Shown in pieces: positions 24,241 through 33,805 of a stretch of DNA of 64,000 nucleotides. Position numbers and translations under genes: made by a program. Under the pieces are notes generated by a model that saw only the letters and a program-made list of their open reading frames with translations, ran no database searches and was not told the DNA's origin. Where the stretch lies: NCBI RefSeq assembly GCF_037040815.1, contig NZ_CP146232.1:4930001-4994000 (forward strand), read 5' to 3'. The stretch is from Pararoseomonas sp. SCSIO 73927 (GTDB taxonomy: Bacteria > Pseudomonadota > Alphaproteobacteria > Acetobacterales > Acetobacteraceae). Each line of letters begins with the position of its first letter. Within the stretch, counting starts at the first letter, position 1.

Positions 24241-26046
24241 TCAGTAGATCACGGGCTCGGGCACGGGCGCGCCGAACTCCGTGCGCAGGAAGTCGAAGTC
24301 GCAGCCCTCGTTCGCCTGCTGGATGTGCTTGGTGAACATGTAGCCGTAGCCCCGCTCGAAGCGCGGCTCCGGCGCCTTCCAGGCGGCGCGGCGCGCCGCC
24401 AGCTCCTCTTCGGAGACCTCCATGTTGATGGTGCGCGCGTCCACGTCCACCGTCACGATGTCGCCGTTTCGCAGCAGCGCCAGCGGCCCGCCGATCCAGC
24501 TCTCGGGCGAGACGTGCAGCACGCAGGCGCCATAGGAGGTGCCGGACATCCGGGCATCGGACATGCGCATCATGTCGCGCAGCCCCATCTTCAGCAGCTT
24601 CTTCGGCATGGGCAGCATCCCCCATTCCGGCATGCCCGGCCCGCCCTGCGGGCCCGCGTTGCGCAGCACCATCACCGTGTCGGGGGTGAAGGGATAGCTC
24701 TCGTCGTCCACCGCCTTCTTCATGGAGGGGTAGTCGTCGAACACAACGGCGGGGCCGGAGTGCTTCAGGAATTTCTGGTCCATCGCCGCCGGCTTGATGA
24801 CGCAGCCATCAGGCGCGAGATTGCCCTTCAGCACGGCCAGCGATCCCTCGCCGTAGATCGGGTTCGCGGTGCTGCGGATCACGTCGTCGTTGTAGACCCG
24901 CGCGCCCTCGATGTTCTCGCCGAGCGTCTTGCCGGACACGGTGAGGCAGGACAGGTCCAGGTGCTCGCGGATGTTCCCCATCAGCGCGCGGATGCCGCCG
25001 GCGTAGAAGAAGTCCTCCATCAGGTACTGGTTCCCGGAGGGCCGCACGTTGCCAATGACGGGCACGCGGCGGGAATAGCGCTCGAAGTCGTCCAGCCCGA
25101 TCTCCTGCCCCGCGCGCCGCGCCATGGCGATGAGGTGGATGATGGCGTTGGTGGAGCAGCCCATGGCCATGGCCACCGCGATGGCGTTGCCGAAAGCGGC
25201 CTTGGACTGGATCTTCTGCGGCGTCAGGTCCTCCCAGACCATCTCCACGATCCGCCGCCCGCTCTCGCTCGCCAGCCGGATGTGCCCTGCATCGGGGGCG
25301 GGGATGGAGGAGCCGCCCGGCAGCACCATGCCCACCGCCTCGGCGATGGCCGTCATGGTGCTTGCCGTGCCCATGGTCATGCAGGTGCCGTAGGACCGGG
25401 CGATGCCGCCCTCCACGCCCAGCCAGTCCTGGTCGGTGATCTTGCCCGCGCGCAGCTCGTCCCAGTACTTCCAGCTGTCGGAGCCGGAGCCGAGAACCTT
25501 ACCCTGCCAGTTGCCGCGCAGCATCGGCCCGGCCGGGAAGTAGATGGCGGGGATATTCATGCTGGTCGCGCCCAGCAGCAGCCCCGGCGTCGTCTTGTCG
25601 CAGCCGCCCATCAGCACCACGCCGTCGACAGGGTGGGAGCGCAGCAGCTCCTCCGTCTCCATGGCCAGCATGTTGCGGTACATCATCGTCGTCGGCTTCA
25701 CGAAGCTCTCGGAAACGGAGAGCGCCGGCAGCTCCACCGGGAAGCCGCCCGCCATCAGGATGCCGCGCTTCACGTCGTCCACGCGCGTCTTGAAGTGGGC
25801 GTGGCAGGGCTGCAGGTCGGACCAGGTGTTGACGATCGCGATGACCGGCTTGCCCGTCCACTCCTCCGGCGCGTAGCCCATCTGCATGGCGCGGGAACGG
25901 TGGCCGAAGCTGCGGAGGTCGGCGGGGCCGAACCAGCGGCGGGAACGCAGCTCTTCGACGGTCTTGCGCTTTGGTCCGGCCTCGGTCGGGCCCGGCTCCA
26001 GGGATGCGGGCTCCAGGGACTCAGGGGGCAGGTTCGGATCGGACAT
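24241..26046 (-). CDS. IlvD/Edd-family sugar-acid dehydratase
   Basis: Iron-sulfur dehydratase, 601 aa. Features: RSRRWFGPADLRSFGHRSRA in the N-terminal region, which is the start typical of the arabinonate/xylonate dehydratase branch rather than biosynthetic IlvD, then NTWSDLQPCHAHF, LMGGCDKTTPGLLLG and GTCMTMGTASTM with cluster cysteines, and DARMSGTSYGACVLHVSPE near the C-terminus. ATG start with GGGAGA upstream. Residues 1-25 hold an LEPASLEP duplication encoded by a near-perfect 15-bp tandem repeat. First gene of an operon with the RraA-like gene. Expected product is a 2-keto-3-deoxy aldonic acid. Confidence 0.9.
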   Translation of the reverse strand: MSDPNLPPESLEPASLEPGPTEAGPKRKTVEELRSRRWFGPADLRSFGHRSRAMQMGYAPEEWTGKPVIAIVNTWSDLQPCHAHFKTRVDDVKRGILMAGGFPVELPALSVSESFVKPTTMMYRNMLAMETEELLRSHPVDGVVLMGGCDKTTPGLLLGATSMNIPAIYFPAGPMLRGNWQGKVLGSGSDSWKYWDELRAGKITDQDWLGVEGGIARSYGTCMTMGTASTMTAIAEAVGMVLPGGSSIPAPDAGHIRLASESGRRIVEMVWEDLTPQKIQSKAAFGNAIAVAMAMGCSTNAIIHLIAMARRAGQEIGLDDFERYSRRVPVIGNVRPSGNQYLMEDFFYAGGIRALMGNIREHLDLSCLTVSGKTLGENIEGARVYNDDVIRSTANPIYGEGSLAVLKGNLAPDGCVIKPAAMDQKFLKHSGPAVVFDDYPSMKKAVDDESYPFTPDTVMVLRNAGPQGGPGMPEWGMLPMPKKLLKMGLRDMMRMSDARMSGTSYGACVLHVSPESWIGGPLALLRNGDIVTVDVDARTINMEVSEEELAARRAAWKAPEPRFERGYGYMFTKHIQQANEGCDFDFLRTEFGAPVPEPVIY

Positions 26047-26183
26047 GGCGCTCTCCCGGACGGCGTTCAGACTGACATAGCAGATACGGCGGACCGCGCC
26101 AGAGGCTGGAAGCACCCGGGAATCCGTTGCCGCGGCGCACAATGCCTGTTTCCCTTCACGGAAGAGTCGCAGGGGACAGAGCG

Positions 26184-27470
26184 ATGGAAAGGCTTTTCCG
26201 GCTGGCGGAGAACGGCACCACGCCGCGGCGGGAGGTGGTGGCGGGGCTCACCACCTTCCTCACCATGGCCTACATCATCGTGGTCAACCCGCAGATCCTC
26301 TCGGCCGCGGGCATCGACCAAGGGGCGGCCTTCGTGGCCACCTGCCTGGCCGCCGCGATCGGCTGCATCCTCATGGCCCTGCTCGCGAACTATCCCATCG
26401 CCCTGGCCCCGGGGATGGGGCTGAACGCCTACTTCGCCTTCGCCGTGGTGGGCGGCATGGGCATTTCCTGGCAGGTGGCGCTGGGCGCGGTGTTCCTCTC
26501 CGGCATCATCTTCCTGGCCGTCTCCCTCGCCGGGTTCCGGAAGTGGCTGATCAACGGCATCCCCGTCTCCCTCAAGCTCGGCATTGCCGCGGGGATCGGT
26601 CTCTTCCTCGGGCTCATCGGGCTGGAGAACCTCGGGCTGGTGGTGGACCACCCCGCCACGCTGGTGACCATGGGCAATGTCCGCGCCGCGCCGCTGCTGC
26701 TGGGCTGCCTCGGCTTCGTGCTCATCGCCGGGCTCGCGGCGCGCAACGTGCCGGGCGGCATCATCATCGGTATCCTCGTCACCGCCGCGCTCGGCATCCC
26801 CTTCGGGCTCACGAAGCTCAACGGTGTGGTCGCCATGCCCCCCTCCCTCGCCCCCACCTTCCTGCAGATGGACATCGCCGGCGCGCTCTCGCTCGGCGTC
26901 GCGGGGATCGTCTTCACCTTCTTCCTCGTGGACCTGCTGGACAATGCGGGCACGCTGATCGCCACCACCCACCGCGCAGGCTTCATGCAGCCGGATGGCA
27001 CGGTGCCGCGCCTTGGCCGGGCGCTGCTGGCCGATTCCGGCGGCGCGATCCTCGGCGCCGCTCTCGGCACCTCCACCACCACCTCCTACATCGAGAGCGC
27101 CGCGGGCATCCAGGCGGGCGGCCGCACCGGGCTGACGGCGCTGACCGTCGGCGTGCTCTTTCTCCTCGCCCTGTTCCTCGCGCCGCTCGCCACCTCCATC
27201 CCGGCTTTCGCGACGGCTCCGGCGCTGGTCTTCGTCGCCTGCCTCATGGCGCACTCCCTGCGCGACCTGGCCTGGGACGACACGACGGAATACCTGCCCG
27301 CCATGCTCGGCGCGATCGCCATGCCCTTCACCTTCTCCATCGCAACGGGCATCGGCATCGGCTTCATTGCCTATGTCGCCATCAAGACCGTTGCGGGGCG
27401 GCCTGGTGAGGTGCACGGCGCCGTGTGGCTCATCGCCGCGCTCTCGGTGGTGAAATTCGCCCTGGCCTGA
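26184..27470 (+). CDS. NCS2/AzgA-type purine permease
   Basis: Inner-membrane proton-coupled nucleobase transporter, 428 aa, COG2252 type (adenine, guanine, hypoxanthine). Starts [20 protein letters not shown] then [19 protein letters not shown], the conserved first segment; [14 protein letters not shown] and [22 protein letters not shown] are family signatures, and [20 protein letters not shown] the substrate-site region. About 12-14 hydrophobic segments. ATG start after GGGGA. Divergent from the dehydratase operon with 137 bp between starts. A Bug receptor and rutCD follow on the same strand, at 77 bp and then 20 bp. Confidence 0.92.
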   Translation: MERLFRLAENGTTPRREVVAGLTTFLTMAYIIVVNPQILSAAGIDQGAAFVATCLAAAIGCILMALLANYPIALAPGMGLNAYFAFAVVGGMGISWQVALGAVFLSGIIFLAVSLAGFRKWLINGIPVSLKLGIAAGIGLFLGLIGLENLGLVVDHPATLVTMGNVRAAPLLLGCLGFVLIAGLAARNVPGGIIIGILVTAALGIPFGLTKLNGVVAMPPSLAPTFLQMDIAGALSLGVAGIVFTFFLVDLLDNAGTLIATTHRAGFMQPDGTVPRLGRALLADSGGAILGAALGTSTTTSYIESAAGIQAGGRTGLTALTVGVLFLLALFLAPLATSIPAFATAPALVFVACLMAHSLRDLAWDDTTEYLPAMLGAIAMPFTFSIATGIGIGFIAYVAIKTVAGRPGEVHGAVWLIAALSVVKFALA

Positions 27471-27547
27471 CCGGCCCTGCGAACAGCACTGGCACGGGGA
27501 TTGCTGCCCGGCGATCCGGACGCGATCCCCGCGCAAGGACCCCCGCA

Positions 27548-28507
27548 TTGCCGCACCCTACCAGGCGCATCCTCCTCAGCGCCCCCGCGCTGCTGGCCAC
27601 GCCCGCCGCGCGGGCGCAGGCCTTTCCGGAGCGCGCTCTGCGGATGATCGTGCCCTTCCCGCCGGGCGGCGCGGCAGACTTCCTGGGGCGCGTGGCTGCC
27701 GAGCCGATGGCGAAGTCCCTCGGCCAGCCTATCGCGGTGGAGAACCGCAGTGGCGCCGGCGGCAACATCGGCACCGCCGTCGCGGCCCAGGGGGAGAAGG
27801 ACGGGCACAACATCCTCCTCAACGGCCTGCCTTATGCCGTGAACCGCTTCCTCTACCCCAGCCTGCCCTACGACCCGGACCGGGATTTCACGCCGCTTGC
27901 CATGCTCGCCGTAGTGCCGAATATCATGGTCGTCTCCAACGACCTTCCCGTGCGGAGCGTGGCGGAGTTCGTCGCGCTGGCGAAGGCGAGGCCCGCGCAC
28001 TACGCCTCCATCGGCAACGGCACCTCGCTGCACCTGGCCGGCGCGCAGTTCACCCTCGCCGCCGGGCTGGAGATGACGCACGTCCCCTACCGGGAGACGG
28101 CGGCGGCCAATTCCGACGTCATGTCGGGCCGGGTGGAGGTGATGTTCCAGACCATCTCCGCCGCTGCCGGCCCCGTGAGGGGTGGCCGCATGCGGGCGCT
28201 GGCCGTGACGAGCGCCGAGCGCGTGCCCGCCTTCCCCGATGTGCCGACGCTGGGGGAGGCGGGCGTCGATCTCGTCTCCGTTGGCTGGTTCGGCCTCTTC
28301 GCACCGCGCGGCGTGCCCGCGGACCGCGCGGCGCGGCTCGAGGCAGCCACCGTAGCCGCGGTGAACGAACCGGCGACGAAGGCCCGCATCCTCGAGACGG
28401 GGAGTCTTCCCCGCCCCCTGCCCGCCGCGGAGTTCGGCCGCTTCATCGCCGAGGAGACCGCACGCATGGGCGCCACGATCCGCGCCACCGGCATCCGCGC
28501 CGACTGA
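27548..28507 (+). CDS. Bug-type tripartite tricarboxylate receptor
   Basis: Periplasmic solute-binding protein of the Bug/TctC family, 319 aa. A short twin-Arg-containing signal ([20 protein letters not shown], cleavage after ARAQA) leads into [40 protein letters not shown] [11 protein letters not shown], and the closing [15 protein letters not shown]. Start is TTG with AAGGA eight bases upstream; no ATG fits the signal peptide. Bug proteins usually bind carboxylates. No TctA/TctB membrane genes are in the window. Its place between a purine permease and rutCD hints at a breakdown product of nucleobases, but this is only position. Confidence 0.9.
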   Translation: MPHPTRRILLSAPALLATPAARAQAFPERALRMIVPFPPGGAADFLGRVAAEPMAKSLGQPIAVENRSGAGGNIGTAVAAQGEKDGHNILLNGLPYAVNRFLYPSLPYDPDRDFTPLAMLAVVPNIMVVSNDLPVRSVAEFVALAKARPAHYASIGNGTSLHLAGAQFTLAAGLEMTHVPYRETAAANSDVMSGRVEVMFQTISAAAGPVRGGRMRALAVTSAERVPAFPDVPTLGEAGVDLVSVGWFGLFAPRGVPADRAARLEAATVAAVNEPATKARILETGSLPRPLPAAEFGRFIAEETARMGATIRATGIRAD

Positions 28508-28527
28508 AACAAGGGAAGCCCCGCACC

Positions 28528-28914
28528 ATGCCCATGACCCCCGTGATCCCCGCCGGCTCCGGCAAGCCCATCGCGCCCTTCTCCCCCGGCGCGATGGCGG
28601 ACGGTGTTCTCTACGTTTCCGGCACCCTGCCCTTCGACAAGGAGAACAACGTCGTCCATGTCGGCGACGCCGCGGCCCAGACGCGCCACGTGCTGAAGCT
28701 GATCAAGGCCGTGGTGGAGGCCGCGGGCGGCACCATGGCCGACGTGACGATGAACCACATCTTCGTCACGGACTGGGCCAATTACGGCGCCGTCAACGCC
28801 GTCTATGCCGAGTACTTCCCGGGCGACAAGCCGGCCCGCTACTGCATCCAGTGCGGCCTGGTGAAGCCGGAGGCCCTCGTCGAGATCGCCACCGTCGCGC
28901 ACATCGCCCGGTGA
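28528..28914 (+). CDS. rutC: RutC-type RidA-family enamine/imine deaminase
   Basis: A 128-aa RidA-fold protein closely matching E. coli Rut[16 protein letters not shown] at the N-terminus, [51 protein letters not shown], and [20 protein letters not shown] with the active-site Arg and Cys. In the Rut pathway it handles the 3-aminoacrylate stage of uracil breakdown. ATG start; the stop overlaps the GTG start of rutD. Neither rutA nor rutB is adjacent, so either they lie elsewhere or the pair serves another aminoacrylate-producing route. Confidence 0.92.
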   Translation: MPMTPVIPAGSGKPIAPFSPGAMADGVLYVSGTLPFDKENNVVHVGDAAAQTRHVLKLIKAVVEAAGGTMADVTMNHIFVTDWANYGAVNAVYAEYFPGDKPARYCIQCGLVKPEALVEIATVAHIAR

Positions 28915-29693
28915 GTGGATCCTTGAGGTACGACATCACGGGAAAGCCCGGCGCGGAGGCGGTCGTCCTCTCCGCCGGGCTCGGCGGCGCGGCCGCCTTC
29001 TGGAAGCCACAGATGGCGGCGCTGCAGGAGCATTTCCGCGTCGTCGCCTTCGACCAGCGCGGCACGGGCCGCAACGCAGAGCCGCTGCCGGATGGCTACA
29101 GCATCGCCCAAATGGCCGACGATGTGGTGACGGTGCTGGACGATGCCGGCATCGGCCGCGCCCATTTCGTCGGCCACGCGCTGGGCGGGCTCGTCGGCCT
29201 CGAACTCGCCCGCCGCCACCCCGCGCGCTTGGGCCGGTTCGTTCCCGTGAACGCCTGGGCGAAGGTGGAACGCCACTCCGAGCGGTGCTTCGACATCCGC
29301 ATCGGCATCCTGAAGTCGCAGGGCCCGGCCGCCTACGTCGCCGCCCAACCCCTCTTTCTCCACACCGCTCCCTACATGGCGGAGCACTCCGACAAGCTGG
29401 ACGAGGAGATCGCCCACGGCACCGCGCATTTCCAGGGTGAGGAGAACCTGCTGCGCCGCATCGGCGCCCTCCGCGCCTTCGACGCCCGCGCGGACCTCGC
29501 CGCCATCACGGCGCCGACTCTCGTCGTCGCAACGAAGGACGACCTTCTCGTGCCCTGGACCGCCTCGCAGAAGCTCGCGGAGGGTCTGCCGAATGCCCGC
29601 CTCTGGGTAAGCGAGACCGGCGGCCACGCTTCCACCGTGGAGCAGCCGGAGCCGTTCAACCGCGCCGTACTGGAATTCCTGTTGGGGGCCTGA
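28911..29693 (+). CDS. rutD: RutD-type alpha/beta-hydrolase
   Basis: Alpha/beta-hydrolase of uracil catabolism, 260 aa. The nucleophile elbow reads [10 protein letters not shown], with Ala where Ser is usual; E. coli RutD also has GHALG, so this supports the assignment instead of indicating decay. [44 protein letters not shown] and [12 protein letters not shown] match RutD in order. Start is GTG in a 4-bp overlap with rutC. The role in the pathway is described as helping carbamate/aminoacrylate hydrolysis. Forms a two-gene rutCD unit here. Confidence 0.9.
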   Translation: MSGSLRYDITGKPGAEAVVLSAGLGGAAAFWKPQMAALQEHFRVVAFDQRGTGRNAEPLPDGYSIAQMADDVVTVLDDAGIGRAHFVGHALGGLVGLELARRHPARLGRFVPVNAWAKVERHSERCFDIRIGILKSQGPAAYVAAQPLFLHTAPYMAEHSDKLDEEIAHGTAHFQGEENLLRRIGALRAFDARADLAAITAPTLVVATKDDLLVPWTASQKLAEGLPNARLWVSETGGHASTVEQPEPFNRAVLEFLLGA

Positions 29694-29717
29694 CCGCACC
29701 GGGAAGCGGCGCGGCTC

Positions 29718-30047
29718 TCAGCGAACCCCCGCCCGCCGCAGCTCGACGTCCAGCCGCCCGGTCAGGTAAAACCCGGCCATCCGCAGGTCCGAACCCAGCG
29801 ACCAGAGGGGATAGGTGAAGGTCGCCGGCCGGTTCCGCTCGATCGTCATGTGGCTGACCCAGGCGAAAAGGTAGCCGCTGACGAGCCCGGCCAGCACCAG
29901 CCACCACCGCCCGGTCAGCAGCCCCGCCAGGAAGAGCCCGACCCCCAGCACAGTACCGAGCACATGGACATGCCGCGTCCGCGGGTCCGCGTGCTCCCGC
30001 AGGTAGTAGGGCCAGAACTCGGCGTAGGTGGCGATGCGCTGGGCCAT
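29718..30047 (-). CDS. Mpo1-like (DUF962) membrane protein
   Basis: A 109-aa integral membrane protein related to yeast Mpo1, a dioxygenase for 2-hydroxy fatty acids. The family head FWPYYLREHADPRTRHVHVL carries the conserved His residues, followed by two hydrophobic spans (GTVLGVGLFLAGLLTG and WWLVLAGLVSGYLFAWVSH) and HMTIERNRPATFTYPLWSL, with the second His cluster. I start at the internal ATG, giving MAQRIATYAEFW, since the 12 upstream residues are not family-like. Downstream of the ABC exporter on the same strand, 33 bp from its stop. Bacterial function not established. Confidence 0.82.
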   Translation of the reverse strand: MAQRIATYAEFWPYYLREHADPRTRHVHVLGTVLGVGLFLAGLLTGRWWLVLAGLVSGYLFAWVSHMTIERNRPATFTYPLWSLGSDLRMAGFYLTGRLDVELRRAGVR

Positions 30048-30079
30048 GGGGCCAGACTGACAGACCTGCACGGCCGGAA

Positions 30080-31807
30080 TCAACCGGCGCGCTGCACCGC
30101 CGCCAGCCGGGAATACACCCCGCCCCGCCCGAGCAGTTCCCCGTGCCGTCCCTGCTCCACCACGCGCCCGGCATCCACGACCACGATGCGGTCCGCGTCC
30201 CGGATCGTCGCCAGCCGGTGCGCGATCACGAGGCTGGTCCGCCCTTCGGACAGCTCCCGCAGGGACTCCTGAATGGCCCGCTCCGTCTCCGTGTCCAGGG
30301 CGGAAGTCGCCTCGTCCAGGATCAGGATCGGCGGGTTCTTCAGGAAGATGCGCGCGATGGCCAGCCGCTGCTTCTGCCCGCCGGAGAGCTTCACGCCCCG
30401 CTCCCCGATCACCGTGTCCAGCCCATCCGGCAATGCCGCGATCACCCCGTCCAGCCGCGCCCGCCGCGCCGCTTCCAGAATCTCCGCCTCGCTCGCGCCC
30501 AGGCGGCCATAGGCGATGTTCTCCCGGATCGTGCCCCCGAACAGGAAGACGTCCTGCTGCACGATCCCGATCTGCCCGCGCAGGGAGGCGAGGGTCATGT
30601 CCCGCACGTCGATCCCGTCCACCGTGATTCGCCCGCCCGCCACTTCGTAGAAGCGCGGCAGCAGGGAGAGGAGGGTGGTCTTGCCCGCCCCGCTCGGCCC
30701 GACGAAGGCCACCGTCTCTCCGGGGCGTATATGCAGGTCGATGCCGTCCAGCACCGGCCGGGCATCGGCCGCCGGGGCGGCATAGCCGAAGTGCACGCCC
30801 TCGTAGCGGATCTCGCCCGCCAGCCCGGAGACCTGCCGCGCGCCGGGCCGGTCCACGATGTCCGGCGCCGTGTCCAGCAGCTCCGTGTAGCGGCGGAACC
30901 CCGCGATGCCCTTGGGGTAGGTCTCGATGACGGAGTTGATCTTCTCCACCGGCCGGAAGAACACCCCCACCAGCAGCAGGAAGCCCACGAACCCGCCCGC
31001 CGAGAGCTCCCCGCGCATGACGAAGAGGCTGCCGGCCACCATCACCACCAGCTGCGTCAGCCGCATGGACATGTAGGAGAGCGAGCCGCTGGCCGCCATC
31101 AGCCGGTAGGCCTCCAGCTTCGTCGTGCGGTAGGCGGCGTTGTCCTGCGCGAAGAGCCGCTTCTCGTGCTCCTCGTTCGCGAAGGCCTGCACCACGCGGA
31201 TGCCGCCCACATTCTCCTCTATCCGGGCGTTGAAGCCGCCCACCCGCCCGTAGATCGCGTGCCAGTTCCGCGTCATCCGCCCGCCGAACCGCGCCGTCAG
31301 CCAGCCCGTGACCGGGACCACCGCTGCCGTGATCAGCGCCAGCTGCGGGTTCACCGCGAACATCAGCGCGAAGGCGCCGAGGAAGGTCATCACGGCGATG
31401 AACAGGTCCTCCGGCCCGTGATGGGCCACCTCCCCGATCTCCTCCAGGTCCTTCGTCAGCCGGGCCACGATGTGCCCGGTCTTGTTGTTGTCGAAGTAGG
31501 AGAAGGAGAGCTTCTGCAGGTGCGCGAAGGCCCGCCGCCGCATCTCCGTCTCGATGTTGATGCCGAGCATGTGGCCCCAGTAGGTCACCACCGCCATCAG
31601 CCCCGCGTTCAGCAGGTACACCGCCAGTAGCCCCGCCGAGGCCAGCCCGATCAGCGCCCAGTCCTGCCCGGGCAGCAGCCGGTCCACGAAGAGCTTCACG
31701 GCGATCGGGAAGCCCAGCTCCAGCACGCCCGAGAGCACGGCGCAGCCGAAATCCAGCAGGAACAGCCGGCGGTGGGGCCGGTAGTAGGCGAAAAAGCGCT
31801 TCAGCAT
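30080..31807 (-). CDS. ABC exporter, fused permease and ATPase
   Basis: Half-size type IV ABC exporter of the MsbA/multidrug kind, 575 aa. Residues 1-310 hold six predicted membrane helices; the ATPase domain has Walker A GPSGAGKTTLL, Q-loop GIVQQDVFLFGGTIRENIAYG, signature LSGGQKQRLAIARIFL, Walker B ILILDEATSALD and the H-loop VIAHRLATI. Starts MLKRFFAYYRPHRRLFLLDF; the frame continues upstream but over a tandem repeat in the intergenic gap. Probably functions as a homodimer. Substrate (lipid, drug or polysaccharide) cannot be told. Divergent from the MFS transporter gene, so both may share control. Confidence 0.92.
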   Translation of the reverse strand: MLKRFFAYYRPHRRLFLLDFGCAVLSGVLELGFPIAVKLFVDRLLPGQDWALIGLASAGLLAVYLLNAGLMAVVTYWGHMLGINIETEMRRRAFAHLQKLSFSYFDNNKTGHIVARLTKDLEEIGEVAHHGPEDLFIAVMTFLGAFALMFAVNPQLALITAAVVPVTGWLTARFGGRMTRNWHAIYGRVGGFNARIEENVGGIRVVQAFANEEHEKRLFAQDNAAYRTTKLEAYRLMAASGSLSYMSMRLTQLVVMVAGSLFVMRGELSAGGFVGFLLLVGVFFRPVEKINSVIETYPKGIAGFRRYTELLDTAPDIVDRPGARQVSGLAGEIRYEGVHFGYAAPAADARPVLDGIDLHIRPGETVAFVGPSGAGKTTLLSLLPRFYEVAGGRITVDGIDVRDMTLASLRGQIGIVQQDVFLFGGTIRENIAYGRLGASEAEILEAARRARLDGVIAALPDGLDTVIGERGVKLSGGQKQRLAIARIFLKNPPILILDEATSALDTETERAIQESLRELSEGRTSLVIAHRLATIRDADRIVVVDAGRVVEQGRHGELLGRGGVYSRLAAVQRAG

Positions 31808-31850
31808 GGCCGCCCCCTTACCACCCGCCCCGCGTAGCCGCACCGCACAA

Positions 31851-31886
31851 GCGCGCAACCCGGCCCTGGCGCGCAACCCGGCCTTG
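31851..31886. repeat. Tandem 18-bp duplication
   Basis: GCGCGCAACCCGGCCCTG (31851-31868) is followed directly by GCGCGCAACCCGGCCTTG (31869-31886), 17 of 18 identical. It sits between the divergent ABC exporter and MFS genes. Confidence 0.75.
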
Positions 31887-31938
31887 CCTTGCCGGTCCAT
31901 GACGGGCAGGACATCCCCCGCCGTTCCGCCAGGTGACG

Positions 31939-33531
31939 ATGCCCGCCCCCGACGCCTTCATCCCCTTCCGGAACCCCGCCTTCCGGATGCTCTGGATCGC
32001 GACCACGGTCAGCAACATCGGCGGATGGGTGCAGAACACCGGGGCGGGGTGGCTGATGACCTCCCTCACCACCTCCCCCCTCATGGTCAGCCTCGTGCAG
32101 GTGGCCTCCATGCTGCCGGTCTTCCTCCTCGCCCTGCCGGCAGGGGCGCTGGCGGACATCATGGACCGGCGGCGATTCCTCATCCTCACCCAGGTCTGGA
32201 TCCTGGTCACCGCCATGATCCTCTGCGCCCTCACCGCCACGGGGATGCTCGGCCCCTGGGGGCTGCTGGCGCTCACCTTCTGCATCGGCGTCGGCGCCGC
32301 GGCCAACTTCCCGGCCTTCGGCGCCACCACGCCGGAGCTCGTCCGGCGCGAAGACCTGGTCCAGGCCATCGTCCTCAACTCCATGGGCTTCAACCTCGCC
32401 CGCGCGGTCGGCCCGGCGCTTGGTGGGCTGGTGCTGGGCTGGGCGGGGGCGGAGGTGGCCTTCGCCCTCAACGCCGCCTGCTTCCTCTACCTCACCGTCG
32501 CCCTCCTCCTCTGGCGCCGCGAGCCGGATCGGAACGAGACCCCGCGCGAGGGCCTGGGGGACGCCATCGCCAGCGGCCTGCGTTACGTGGTCGCCAGCCC
32601 CGTCATGCGCGGCGTCATCCTGCGCGCCACGGCCTGCTTCTTTGCAGGCACGGCCGTCTGGGGCCTGATGCCGGTGCTGGTGCGCTACCGCCTCGGTCTC
32701 GGCCCCGGCACCTTCGGGCTCCTGCTCGGCGCCATGGGCGCGGGCGCCGTGATGGCCGGCTTCTTCCTGCCGGCCCTCCGCCGCCGCCTCTCGCTCTCCA
32801 ACACCGTTGTCGTCTGCTCCTCCTGCGTCGGGCTCGCCATGATCGCCCTCGGCCTCTCCAGCCACTGGCTGCCCGCCGGGCTCGCCATGCTCTTCTACGG
32901 CGCCTCCTGGCTCGGCATGACCTCCACCCTCAGCGCCGCCGCCCAGCTCGGCGCCCGGCCCTGGGTGCGCGCCCGCGCCATCGGCCTCTTCCAGGTCGCC
33001 ACCTTCGGCGCCATGGCCCTGGGATCCGTCTGCGGCGGGGTGGGCGCGGCCTTCGTGGGCGTCCCCGCCACCCTCATCGCCTCCGGCGCCATCGGGATCG
33101 CCCTGGCCATCGCCACCCGCCGCCTGCCAATGGAGGCCGCGCCCCCGCCCCCCACCGCCGCCCTGCCCGCCGAGCCGGTGCCGGACGCCCCGGCGCCGGA
33201 AATCCTGCGCAGCCTCGCCAGCGACGAGGCCCGCCTGCTCGAATCCGTGCGCTACAGGGTCCCCGCCTCCTCCCGCCCCGCCTTCCTGGCGGCCATGGGA
33301 GAGGTGCGCGGGGTGCGGCTGCGCGCGGGCGCGATCGTGTGGCGCCTCTACGAGGACGTGGCCCACCCCGAGCGCTACGTGGAGCTCTGGGCCGTCCGTT
33401 CCTGGACAGACCACCTGCGGGAACAGTCGCGCCTGTCCGAGCAGGACCACGCGACGCTCGCCGCCGCCGCCGCCTTCCAGGAAGCCGGATCGGCGCCGGA
33501 GGCGGAGCGCTTCGTGCAGCTACCGGTCTGA
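31939..33531 (+). CDS. MFS transporter (DUF894/MFS_3 type) with C-terminal domain
   Basis: Major-facilitator permease of the MFS_3 group that includes enterobactin-exporter-like proteins, 530 aa. The first 12 helices run to about residue 400: FRMLWIATTVSNIGGWVQNT, GALADIMDRRRFLILTQ (loop 2-3 motif A-like) and a second half from about 210. After a Pro/Ala linker (about 402-425) there is a soluble C-terminal domain of about 100 residues with VRYRVPASSRPAFLAAMGEV and YEDVAHPERYVELWAVRSW, resembling a ferredoxin-like monooxygenase fold. I start at ATG; a GTG six bases earlier is possible. Substrate unknown. Confidence 0.9.
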   Translation: MPAPDAFIPFRNPAFRMLWIATTVSNIGGWVQNTGAGWLMTSLTTSPLMVSLVQVASMLPVFLLALPAGALADIMDRRRFLILTQVWILVTAMILCALTATGMLGPWGLLALTFCIGVGAAANFPAFGATTPELVRREDLVQAIVLNSMGFNLARAVGPALGGLVLGWAGAEVAFALNAACFLYLTVALLLWRREPDRNETPREGLGDAIASGLRYVVASPVMRGVILRATACFFAGTAVWGLMPVLVRYRLGLGPGTFGLLLGAMGAGAVMAGFFLPALRRRLSLSNTVVVCSSCVGLAMIALGLSSHWLPAGLAMLFYGASWLGMTSTLSAAAQLGARPWVRARAIGLFQVATFGAMALGSVCGGVGAAFVGVPATLIASGAIGIALAIATRRLPMEAAPPPPTAALPAEPVPDAPAPEILRSLASDEARLLESVRYRVPASSRPAFLAAMGEVRGVRLRAGAIVWRLYEDVAHPERYVELWAVRSWTDHLREQSRLSEQDHATLAAAAAFQEAGSAPEAERFVQLPV

Positions 33532-33548
33532 GGGCGGCCGTTGCGGAG

Positions 33549-33696
33549 CCAGAGGGCGCAGCCCCCTGGAACCCCCGCCAAGGGCCTGAGGCCCTTGGAC
33601 CCTCGTCTGGCTGCCGCCGCCCCGTCCTGGAACGGGATCTCCGCTTGACGGGCGCCTTCCTGCCCTTGCAGTCGCCTCGGGTCACCGACCCGAGGC
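33549..33696. repeat. Three-hairpin intergenic cassette
   Basis: Three tight stem-loops with 3-nt loops: 33549-33557/33561-33569 (8 of 9 pairs), 33578-33586/33590-33598 (9 of 9, CCAAGGGCC), and 33674-33683/33687-33696 (10 of 10, GCCTCGGGTC). They follow the MFS stop. They look like REP/BIME-type palindromes or a multi-hairpin transcript end; whether copies exist elsewhere in the genome cannot be seen here. Confidence 0.65.
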
Positions 33697-33748
33697 GCAC
33701 CGTCAGCCGAGTAAACCCAAAGCCTAGAAGAGAATGATGGTGAGGGGT

Positions 33749-33784
33749 CCGGGGAGAGGAGGAATTCCTTCTTCCTCTCCCCGG
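33749..33784. terminator. Bidirectional terminator-like hairpin
   Basis: A perfect 12-bp stem CCGGGGAGAGGA/TCCTCTCCCCGG with a 12-nt loop lies between the convergent MFS and FAH-family genes, 22 bp from the stop of the latter. No strong T-run on either strand, but position and stability suit a shared terminator. Confidence 0.6.
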
Positions 33785-33805
33785 GGGCAGCCCGACGTCC
33801 GAGGA

